Assembly (NCBI GenBank): GCA_023142625.1
Contig: JAGLJD010000127.1
Span: forward strand, 1-6,263
Source: Candidatus Parcubacteria bacterium
GTDB taxonomy: Bacteria > Patescibacteriota > Patescibacteriia > JAACEG01
Direction: 5' to 3'
Length of the DNA: 6,263 nt
This document shows, piece after piece, positions 1 through 5,063 of this stretch; positions within the stretch are counted from its first letter, which is position 1, and each line of letters starts with the position of its first letter. Under the pieces are notes generated by a model. That model had not been told where the DNA came from and did no database searches. It worked only from the letters and a program-made list of their open reading frames with translations. The position numbers and the translations under genes were made by a program.

Positions 1-77
1 AAAACGCCGTCAACATCAAAAACAATAAGTTTTATCTTGCCTAAAATTTTTTTTGTTAAACAATTTATTGGTCGCAT
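1..77 (-). CDS. HAD-family phosphatase, KdsC-like (N-terminal fragment, runs off the left edge)
   Basis: Only the first 25 codons are present. Translating the minus strand from the ATG at 77-75 gives a short basic leader followed by KLIVFDVDGV at residues 16-25. This is the hydrophobic beta strand plus DxD motif I of the haloacid dehalogenase superfamily: the first Asp (residue 21) would be the phosphorylated nucleophile and the second (residue 23) the acid/base. The DVDGV form is typical of the KdsC/YrbI subgroup (3-deoxy-D-manno-octulosonate 8-phosphate phosphatase and relatives), but other HAD phosphatases share it, so the substrate is open. It lies 22 bp downstream of the phosphohexomutase stop codon on the same strand, with no terminator between, so the two are probably one operon. 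No Shine-Dalgarno precedes the ATG. Confidence 0.72.
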   Translation of the reverse strand, partial: MRPINCLTKKILGKIKLIVFDVDGV

Positions 78-99
78 ATTTTTAAAATATAAAAATTTT

Positions 100-1491
100 T
101 TATAAGCCGATTTTCTTTCTTTTGCTTTCAGGCATTATAATTCCAGACTCATCCATTAAACCTACTATTTTGCGAGTTATATCTAATAAATCCTTATCTG
201 TTTTTCCTTCAAATTTAACTTTTATAAAAGCAGAAGTATTTGACGGACGGACAATTCCCCAGCCGTTTTTAAAATTTATTCTAGCGCCGTCAACATCATT
301 GATATCAAGATTTTTTTCTTTTACCATTTTAGTAAAATTATCAACAGCCAAATATTTTTTTGTGTCAGGGAATTCTATAAAAATTTCTTCGCTAGCGCAA
401 TATCTCGGCAAAGAATTCATATAATCCGAGAAGTCTTCTTTTTCAGAAGCGATTTGAACTAATTTTAATGAAGCGAACAAAGCATCGTCAATTAAATAAT
501 ATTCTAATGGAAAATAGAAATGGCATGTGACTTCGCCTCCAAAAACAGCGTTTAATTCAATTATTTTATCAAGAACGGCTGCGTGATACCCGACTGTTAA
601 TTCAATGCGTTGCTTGTTTTTTTCTACTTCTTCAATTAAAGCCAAGGATGCCCTTGAATCAACCACGATAGGTCCTAATTTTTTTTTAAAAGCATTTTTA
701 GTAAAAGCCATCAATAAGGCGTCCCCATTTATTAAATTTCCTTTATTGTCTATAAAGCCGGCTCGATCGCCGTCGCCGTCATAGCCGATTCCTAAATCCG
801 CTCCTTTTTTTAAAACTTCTTTTTTTAAATCCATCATATTTTCTTTATGATACGGATCAGGAATATGATTAGGAAATGAATCGTCAGGGTCTGAATATAT
901 AGTGCTCGCTTCGCATCCAAGTATTTTAAATATTTTTTCCGGAAGCAAGCGAGAAGTTCCATTGCCGGTATCTATGATAAGTTTGAGCGGTTTTTTTATG
1001 CTTATTTTACTTGTAATATATTTAATATAATCTTTTTCAGCATCTATTTTTTTGATTGTTGTTTTTTGATTTTTTGTTTTAGATAATTTATTATTTATAA
1101 TGAGATTTTTAATTTTGTCATAATGCTCGGGCAGCGTAGGATAGGCATTTTTAAAGACTATTTTAATTCCATTAAAACCTTCTCCTAAATGAGACGCCGT
1201 AATAACAATTCCGCAATCAAAATTATAATGGCAGACAGAAAAAAATACCACAGGGGATATTACAATTCCAACATCAATAACCTTCTTGCCTCCGTCAATA
1301 AGACCTTTAATCATAGCATCTTTAAGCTTGGGAGTGCTTTTTCTAATATCTCCCCCAATAGCGACCTGTTTTATATCTGGAAATAGATTACTAAAACTCA
1401 AGGCGATTTTATAAGCGGCTTCTTCGTTAATTTCCTTCGGATATTTTCCGCGAATATCATATTTTCTAAAAATAGTTTCATCTATTCTCAT
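100..1491 (-). CDS. Phosphomannomutase/phosphoglucomutase (alpha-D-phosphohexomutase family)
   Basis: A full-length 463-aa cytosolic alpha-D-phosphohexomutase, the usual size of ManB/AlgC-type enzymes, which move phosphate between C6 and C1 of mannose or glucose to feed sugar-nucleotide synthesis. It begins with the family signature FRKYDIRG (residues 8-15). The four active-site segments appear in order: the phosphoserine loop TASH (98-101, Ser100 the phosphate carrier), the Mg-binding loop DGDGDR (238-243), the sugar-binding loop GEVTCH (319-324 region) and the phosphate-binding loop RPSNTS (415-420). Three loops are unorthodox: TASHLGEGFNGIK instead of the usual TASHNP-x-x-NGIK, GEVTCH instead of GE-x-SGH, and RPSNTS instead of RxSNTEP. 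The catalytic Ser, the Asp triad and the His are kept, so activity is likely but substrate preference is uncertain. The gene leads a leftward operon with the HAD phosphatase and has its own sigma70-like promoter upstream. Confidence 0.9.
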   Translation of the reverse strand: MRIDETIFRKYDIRGKYPKEINEEAAYKIALSFSNLFPDIKQVAIGGDIRKSTPKLKDAMIKGLIDGGKKVIDVGIVISPVVFFSVCHYNFDCGIVITASHLGEGFNGIKIVFKNAYPTLPEHYDKIKNLIINNKLSKTKNQKTTIKKIDAEKDYIKYITSKISIKKPLKLIIDTGNGTSRLLPEKIFKILGCEASTIYSDPDDSFPNHIPDPYHKENMMDLKKEVLKKGADLGIGYDGDGDRAGFIDNKGNLINGDALLMAFTKNAFKKKLGPIVVDSRASLALIEEVEKNKQRIELTVGYHAAVLDKIIELNAVFGGEVTCHFYFPLEYYLIDDALFASLKLVQIASEKEDFSDYMNSLPRYCASEEIFIEFPDTKKYLAVDNFTKMVKEKNLDINDVDGARINFKNGWGIVRPSNTSAFIKVKFEGKTDKDLLDITRKIVGLMDESGIIMPESKRKKIGL

Positions 1492-1508
1492 AAATTTTTT
1501 GTTTATTA

Positions 1509-1536
1509 TTGAAATTTAATTTAATAATAGTATTAT
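1509..1536 (+). promoter_or_regulatory. Possible promoter for the cytidylyltransferase-like gene
   Basis: On the plus strand TTGAAA (1509-1514) is separated by 16 bp from TATTAT (1531-1536), giving a start near 1543 and a leader of about 70 nt before the ATG at 1615. It lies within the same divergent spacer as the leftward promoter, and its -10 region overlaps a minus-strand TATAAT. The match is modest, and alternatives such as TATAAC at 1579-1584 exist. Confidence 0.3.
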
Positions 1537-1548
1537 AACTATAAATAG

Positions 1549-1577
1549 ATATTACAAAATTTTATTAAGTTAGTCAA
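1549..1577 (-). promoter_or_regulatory. Sigma70-like promoter for the phosphohexomutase gene
   Basis: On the minus strand a -35 box TTGACT (1577-1572) is followed after exactly 17 bp by a -10 box TAATAT (1554-1549). Transcription would begin near 1542 and leave a leader of about 50 nt before the ATG at 1491. A second perfect -10 hexamer TATAAT on the same strand (1537-1532) has only a poor -35, and a third (1582-1577) overlaps the -35 box described here. All of this is AT-rich DNA in which chance matches are common, but the spacing and the -35 box make the main assignment good. Confidence 0.6.
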
Positions 1578-1614
1578 TTATAACAATTTTATTTTATAAA
1601 AATATTTTAAAAGT

Positions 1615-2064
1615 ATGGATAAAACAGAAAGCAAGAAAATAGTTGTTGCCGTGAGCGGTTATTTTAACCCCTTGCATACAGGGCATCTTAAATTATTTAA
1701 AGACGCTAAAAAACTCGGCGATTATTTAGTAGTGATAATCAATAATGATTCGCAGGTTATAGTAAAGGGCAGAGTGCTTTTTATGCCTGAAAATGACAGG
1801 GCTGAGATTGTTAGCGCTATAAAATGGGTAGACAAAGCGTTTATTTCAATTGATAAAGACATATCCGTATGCAAATCCTTAAAAGAGATTAATCCTGATA
1901 TTTTTGCAAATGGCGGCGACAGACACGAAAGCAATTTGCCAGAGGCCGCGCTTTGCAAAGAATTAAATATTAAAATGGTTGATAATGTCGGTGGCGATAA
2001 ACTGAATTCAAGTTCTGCTTTAATAAAAAAAGCGTCTGAGTCGCGTGTGAAAAGTTTTAAATAA
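1615..2064 (+). CDS. HxGH-motif nucleotidyltransferase (cytidylyl/adenylyltransferase family, RfaE2/TagD-like)
   Basis: A 149-aa single-domain nucleotidyltransferase of the cytidylyltransferase-like family. Members join CTP or ATP to a phosphorylated sugar, polyol or alcohol and release pyrophosphate. The nucleotide-binding HxGH motif is HTGH at residues 21-24, after the beta strand IVVAVSGYFNPL. It is followed by GDYLVVIINND (35-45), a basic KGR (51-53), GGDR (100-103) in the position of the KGGD motif of HldE-type enzymes, and SSSAL (132-136) in the position of the ISST-type C-terminal motif. The length fits one catalytic domain without the kinase half of HldE. The acceptor substrate cannot be deduced; glycerol-3-phosphate and heptose-1-phosphate enzymes are the nearest characterised types. 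It ends 7 bp before argS and is probably cotranscribed with it. No Shine-Dalgarno precedes the ATG. Confidence 0.82.
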   Translation: MDKTESKKIVVAVSGYFNPLHTGHLKLFKDAKKLGDYLVVIINNDSQVIVKGRVLFMPENDRAEIVSAIKWVDKAFISIDKDISVCKSLKEINPDIFANGGDRHESNLPEAALCKELNIKMVDNVGGDKLNSSSALIKKASESRVKSFK

Positions 2065-2071
2065 TTTTTTT

Positions 2072-3846
2072 ATGCAGTATAAATTAAATTCAAAAATTGA
2101 AGGTAGGTTTGCATCTTTAGCGATTAAGGAGATTTTTGAATTATTAAAGCAGTTTATTGATATAAAAATTTTAAAAGAACTGGAAATTATTTATCCTCCG
2201 GAAAGAGAGATGGGAGATTTTACGCTCCCTTGTTTTGCGTTAGCAAAAAGTTTTAGAAAATCGCCTGCTGAAATCGCGGTGAAATTATCAAAAAATATTA
2301 GATTAAAAAAAGAAGGACTTATTCGCAAGGTAAAAAATCAAGACACTTATCTGAATTTTTTTATAAATAAAGAAAGATCAGCAGAACTAATTTTAAGCGA
2401 GGTATTTTTAAAAAAAGACAAAATCGGAGAATCTGATATTGGAAAAAACAGAAAAATAATGATCGAGTATTTATCGCCAAACACAAATAAACCGCTGCAT
2501 TTAGGGCATAGCCGCAACGCATTTATCGGATGGAGCGTAAGTAAAATTTTAAAAACTAATGGATATAAAGTTATAAAAACTTGTTTGATAAACGACAGAG
2601 GAATTCATATTTGCAAGTCAATGCTTGCTTATCAAAAAATGGGAAACAAAAAAACTCCAAAAAGCGAAAAGATAAAAAGCGATCATTTTGTCGGGGATTA
2701 TTATGTTTTGTTTGACAAGTTAAGAAAAGAAAATCCAGAAATTGAAAAAGAGGCGCAAGAGCTTTTGCAAAAATGGGAAAAAGGAGATAAGAAAGTTCGG
2801 GCTCTTTGGAAAAAGATGAATAACTGGGCGTTAAAAGGAATTAAAGAGAGTTGCGATGAGCTCGGGGTCGGTTTTGATAAATTTTATTTTGAAAGCAATT
2901 ATTATAAAAAAGGCAGATATATTATTTTAAAAGGATTAAAGCAAAAAAAATTCATAAAAGAAGGGGGCGCTGTTTTGGCTGATTTAAAAAAATATAATCT
3001 GCCGAATAAATTTTTATTGCGGAGCGACGGCACGGCGCTTTATATAACACAGGATATTTATTTATCATACTTAAAATGCAAGGATTATAAGTTGAATAAA
3101 ATAGTTCATGTTATCGCGAGCGAGCAGGACTTATCACAGAAGCAATTATTTGCTATTTTAGACATTTTGAAATTCAATGCTGCTAAAAATATGCGCCATC
3201 TTAGCTATGGAATGGTGAATGTTGAAGGCGGAAAACTGAAATCTCGCGAGGGCGTGAAAGTCGACATTGATAGTCTGCTTGCGGAATTAAAAGGAGCGGC
3301 GGAAGCAGAAATTAAAAAACGGAATAAAAAATTAAGCAAAAAAGAGATTGCGGGGCGGGCAAAAGTTATCGTTTTAGGAGCTTTGAAATATTATATTTTG
3401 CAATATGGCGCAAAAAATATTGTTAATTTTAATCCAAAGAAATCTTTATCATTCACGGGAAACACAGGACCTTATCTGCAATACACCTACGCGCGGATTA
3501 TCGGAATTATCCAGAAGAATAAGTCGAAAGTCGAAAGTCGAAAGTTGTTGATGTTATTGATGTTGATTTTAGCAAATTATCTGATGCGGCTGACGCAAGT
3601 TTGATTTTTGAACTATCTAAATTTTCAAGCATAATAAAGCAAGCAGGCAAAAATTACGATCCGTCAATTTTAGCAAAATATCTTTACGGATTGGCTAAAA
3701 TATTTCATAATTTTTACCATCAATCTCCTGTCCTAAAAATTGATAAAGAGACAAAAAAAGCGCGGCTGCTTCTAATTTTTTGCGTCGCGCAGGTTATAAA
3801 AAAGGGGCTGGATTTATTAGGAATTGAAACAATGGAAGAGATGTAA
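2072..3846 (+). CDS. argS: Arginyl-tRNA synthetase, interrupted by a frameshift at a heptamer repeat
   Basis: Class I arginyl-tRNA synthetase, which charges tRNA-Arg with arginine. The first frame (2072-3604) encodes 510 residues: an N-terminal Add1-type tRNA-binding domain (about 1-110), the HIGH motif as HLGH (143-146) within the block from EYLSPN to HSRNA, LINDRG (172-177), a KMSKS counterpart GKLKSREG (387-394), and the start of the anticodon-binding domain at GNTGPYLQYTYARI (463-476). The frame then degenerates after about residue 484. The correct continuation is in the next frame, from 3541 to the stop at 3844-3846, and ends with the characteristic LLGIETMEEM. Joined, the protein is about 586-593 aa, normal for ArgS. 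The break coincides with three copies of AAGTCGA. As written, the product would lack nearly all of the C-terminal helical domain. Because argS is usually essential and single-copy, a population variant, an assembly or sequencing error, or regulated frameshifting are all possible. Confidence 0.93.
3521..3545 (+). repeat. Tandem heptamer array (AAGTCGA)x3 plus AAGT inside argS
   Basis: Three perfect head-to-tail copies of AAGTCGA occupy 3521-3527, 3528-3534 and 3535-3541, followed by a partial AAGT (3542-3545). Seven is not a multiple of three, so each gain or loss of a unit changes the reading frame. With three copies the upstream argS frame enters a wrong frame ending at 3604. With one copy (14 bp fewer) or four copies (7 bp more) it joins the correct C-terminal frame. 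Such arrays arise by replication slippage. Confidence 0.95.
3523..3846 (+). CDS. argS: argS C-terminal anticodon-binding (DALR) domain, out of frame with the main part
   Basis: This is the second-frame portion of argS. The frame is open from just after a TAA at 3520-3522, and the native sequence is recognisable from 3541 (KVVDVIDVDFSKLSD) onwards. It continues with the helical domain that recognises the tRNA anticodon stem: an ELSKF-type helix, the block PSILAKYLYGLAKIFHNFY, SPVLK, a RLLLIF-type helix (here RLLLIFCVAQV) and the terminal LLGIETMEEM. It has no start signal of its own. A TTG at 3601 could be called as a start, but no ribosome binding site precedes it and it sits inside the domain. 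It should be read as part of argS, not as a separate gene. Confidence 0.88.
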   Translation, partial: VESRKSKVVDVIDVDFSKLSDAADASLIFELSKFSSIIKQAGKNYDPSILAKYLYGLAKIFHNFYHQSPVLKIDKETKKARLLLIFCVAQVIKKGLDLLGIETMEEM

Positions 3847-3891
3847 GCAGAATTTTTTATTTTTATTTTTTATGGCGATTTTTTTATTTTA

Positions 3892-3900
3892 TGGTATAAT
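3892..3900 (+). promoter_or_regulatory. Extended -10 promoter upstream of the two small genes
   Basis: TGGTATAAT matches the extended -10 consensus (TGn followed by a perfect TATAAT at 3895-3900). No recognisable -35 lies 17 bp upstream, which extended -10 promoters can tolerate. Transcription would start near 3906-3907, about 20 nt before the ATG at 3927, so the leader is short and shows no Shine-Dalgarno. The promoter sits in an 80-bp T-rich spacer after argS. Confidence 0.6.
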
Positions 3901-3926
3901 AATAGAAATTAAAAATTTAAAAGTAT

Positions 3927-4109
3927 ATGCCAAGGAAAGCAAGAAAAATTTCAAAAGAATATCTTGCGAAATTTTTAAAAGAAATGAGCGCCATACTAGA
4001 TATTATCATAAAAGATATGAAAAGAGCATTTAGTAAAGAACAATTAGAGAGATTTGAGCGTCATGAAAAAGTTCGCGAAAAATTGCTTGCGAAAAAAATT
4101 AAAAAATAA
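3927..4109 (+). CDS. Small basic helical protein of unknown function
   Basis: A 60-aa protein, rich in Lys, Arg and Glu, predicted by eye to be almost wholly helical and soluble, with no signal peptide or membrane segment. I do not recognise its family. Residues 7-11 read KISKE, matching KISKD at the same positions of the next gene's product, and the underlying DNA shares a 14-base identity. The second half (FSKEQLERFERHEKVREKLLAKK region) is highly charged and basic, compatible with nucleic acid or protein binding, but that is only inference. A good extended -10 promoter lies 27 bp upstream, and the following gene starts 6 bp after its stop codon, so the two form an operon. Another frame (3824-4033) is open here but overlaps argS and looks less protein-like. 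Confidence 0.6.
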   Translation: MPRKARKISKEYLAKFLKEMSAILDIIIKDMKRAFSKEQLERFERHEKVREKLLAKKIKK

Positions 4110-4115
4110 AATTTT

Positions 4116-4478
4116 ATGTTAAAAAAGACAGATAAAATTTCAAAAGACCATTTCACTATTATTCTTGAGGATGTGAATTCAAAACTTAATGGATTAGTGG
4201 AGATATATTCAAGTCTTAATGAAAAAGTTGACAACCTTGATCAAAAAGTTGACCGAAATCATCAGGAGTTTATTGAATTTAAAAATGAAACAAAATCAAA
4301 TTTTCAGACTGTTTTTAATTTGCTTTCCAATATTGACGATGATATTAAAGATATTAAATCAGAAATTATTGATATTAGAAAAACACTAACGCAAAAAGCG
4401 GATTTGGATAGAGTTGACGCTTTAGAAAAAAGAGTAAAAATATTGGAGATAAAATTATTAGAACGATGCGCGGCATAA
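4116..4478 (+). CDS. Coiled-coil protein of unknown function
   Basis: A 120-aa soluble protein dominated by a coiled coil. From about residue 20 to 118, hydrophobic residues recur at 3-4 spacing, for example LNEKVDNLDQKVDRNH (34-49), DDIKDIKSEIIDIRK (75-89) and a last heptad block VDALEKRVKILEIKLLE (100-116). Small proteins of this style, with repeated KVD/KID heptads and a C-terminal LEKRV-x-x-LE, are common among hypothetical proteins of Patescibacteria and some other bacteria; no function is established that I can name. It probably oligomerises. It starts 6 bp after the upstream small gene, shares an N-terminal KISK(E/D) element with that product, and has no Shine-Dalgarno. It ends facing the convergent secreted-protein gene. 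Confidence 0.72.
   Translation: MLKKTDKISKDHFTIILEDVNSKLNGLVEIYSSLNEKVDNLDQKVDRNHQEFIEFKNETKSNFQTVFNLLSNIDDDIKDIKSEIIDIRKTLTQKADLDRVDALEKRVKILEIKLLERCAA
4222..4253 (+). repeat. 21-bp-spaced direct repeat AAAAAGTTGAC within the coiled-coil gene
   Basis: AAAAAGTTGAC occurs at 4222-4232 and again at 4243-4253, in frame and exactly 21 bp apart. This is one heptad repeat at protein level (KVDNLDQ then KVDRNHQ) and suggests local heptad duplication. Confidence 0.6.
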
Positions 4479-4512
4479 TGATTGTTCGTTTTTATTATTT
4501 CAGCCAAGAAAA

Positions 4513-4572
4513 AACCCCGCCATTTGATATGCATTTATGGTTGCATAATGACGGGGGTGCTAAGGCGGGGTT
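4513..4572 (-). terminator. GC-rich hairpin terminator for the leftward secreted-protein gene
   Basis: AACCCCGCC (4513-4521) and GGCGGGGTT (4564-4572) form a perfect 9-bp inverted repeat. Read on the minus strand, the hairpin's second arm runs straight into a six-T tract (4514-4509 region), the layout of an intrinsic terminator, and it lies 12 bp past the stop of the gene ending at 4585. On the plus strand no T-run follows, so it is a poor terminator for the rightward genes. The 42-nt loop is itself structured: TATGCA (4528-4533) pairs with TGCATA (4542-4547) around an 8-nt loop. A third G-run (4553-4557) could compete for the CCCCG arm. Confidence 0.72.
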
Positions 4573-4584
4573 GGAGCGGGCATT

Positions 4585-4983
4585 TTAAAAACCCACAGAT
4601 TTATTAAGCAAATCGTCTAATTCAGATTCTTCATAAAGGTCATCTTTTGCGAATCTACTAAGGATTTGCTGCCTAGTTTGAGTTTTAAAAAATTTCCATT
4701 CCCCATTCTTTTTTTGTAAAATAATGGCAAAATCAATTCTGTTTTCAGTCACAAAAGTCGTGACTGTTTGAACTGCTACTGGAATAAGGAATATGTCAGA
4801 AAATCTTTTTGGTTGATAGAGGGCTGGATTGCCCACTATCCTTTGAACCGTCGTGCATTTATTGGGCTTATAACCCAATATATCTTCTTTCATTTGAGAT
4901 GAAAGAAAAAAATTATTTGCGAATACGACGGAAACAAACGATAAACTAATAACAAAAAAACTTAAAATTTTTAATGATCTCAT
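4585..4983 (-). CDS. Predicted secreted protein of unknown function
   Basis: A 132-aa protein with a clear Sec signal peptide: basic MRSLK, a hydrophobic core (ILSFFVISLSFVSVV, residues 6-20) and a probable cleavage after VFA (20-22). The mature part of about 110 residues is soluble, with one cysteine (Cys43), a stretch likely rich in beta strands (62-90, ending DFAIILQKKNGEWKFFK around 84-100) and an acidic C-terminal tail (DDLYEESELDDLL, 114-126). I do not recognise the family. The KNGEWK turn flanked by beta strands recalls small beta-rich extracytoplasmic domains in general, no more. The start is firm: AAGGAGGG lies 5 nt upstream of the ATG, the only strong Shine-Dalgarno in the window. 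It has a consensus promoter and its own terminator, so it is a monocistronic, probably well-expressed gene. Confidence 0.75.
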   Translation of the reverse strand: MRSLKILSFFVISLSFVSVVFANNFFLSSQMKEDILGYKPNKCTTVQRIVGNPALYQPKRFSDIFLIPVAVQTVTTFVTENRIDFAIILQKKNGEWKFFKTQTRQQILSRFAKDDLYEESELDDLLNKSVGF

Positions 4984-4988
4984 TGTTT

Positions 4989-4996
4989 CCCTCCTT
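4989..4996 (-). promoter_or_regulatory. Strong Shine-Dalgarno for the secreted-protein gene
   Basis: On the minus strand AAGGAGGG (4996-4989) sits 5 nt before the ATG at 4983-4981, close to the full anti-Shine-Dalgarno complement. The other starts in the window have only A/T-rich sequence upstream. Confidence 0.85.
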
Positions 4997-5033
4997 ATAA
5001 AAAGTTATTTTAGATTAAAATTAAATTTACTTG

Positions 5034-5042
5034 TATTATAAA
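5034..5042 (+). promoter_or_regulatory. Possible -10 element for the membrane-protein gene, implying a leaderless mRNA
   Basis: On the plus strand TATTAT (5034-5039) or TATAAA (5037-5042) lies 8-15 bp before the ATG at 5050, on the same bases as the minus-strand TATAAT. Transcription from it would start around 5046-5050, at or next to the start codon. The -35 region (about 5011-5016, TAGATT) is a weak match. The call rests on position and on the lack of any other signal. Confidence 0.35.
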
Positions 5043-5063
5043 CTAAAATATGCGTTTTGTCAA
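5035..5063 (-). promoter_or_regulatory. Perfect sigma70 consensus promoter for the secreted-protein gene
   Basis: On the minus strand TTGACA (5063-5058), a spacer of exactly 17 bp, and TATAAT (5040-5035) match the housekeeping consensus at all twelve positions. Transcription would start near 5028 with A, giving a leader of about 45 nt that contains the Shine-Dalgarno. The -35 box and much of the spacer lie within the first codons of the divergent membrane-protein gene. Confidence 0.85.

Noticed and set aside
122..424. Plus-strand open frame of 100 codons
   Set aside because: It lies antisense inside the phosphohexomutase gene, which has all family motifs; the antisense product has no recognisable features.
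1189..1386. Plus-strand open frame of 65 codons
   Set aside because: Antisense shadow of the phosphohexomutase gene with a low-complexity Asn-rich product.
1722..1958. Minus-strand open frame of 78 codons
   Set aside because: Antisense shadow of the HxGH nucleotidyltransferase gene.
3521..3545. CRISPR or other spaced-repeat array
   Set aside because: The repeats are 7-bp head-to-tail copies without spacers, inside a coding region; no spaced direct-repeat array is visible elsewhere in the window.
3601..3846. A separate small gene starting with TTG at 3601
   Set aside because: The sequence is the C-terminal domain of ArgS, and recognisable domain sequence extends upstream to 3541 in the same frame, so it is a fragment of argS, not an independent gene.
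3847..3891. Rho-independent terminator after argS
   Set aside because: The spacer has several T-runs but no GC-rich inverted repeat before them.
3824..4033. Plus-strand open frame of 69 codons with a hydrophobic stretch
   Set aside because: It begins within the end of argS, crosses the T-rich promoter spacer (which accounts for the Phe/Leu/Ile run), and overlaps the better supported 60-aa gene in another frame.
4304..4534. Minus-strand open frame of 76 codons
   Set aside because: Mostly antisense to the coiled-coil gene, and it starts inside the terminator hairpin of the leftward gene.
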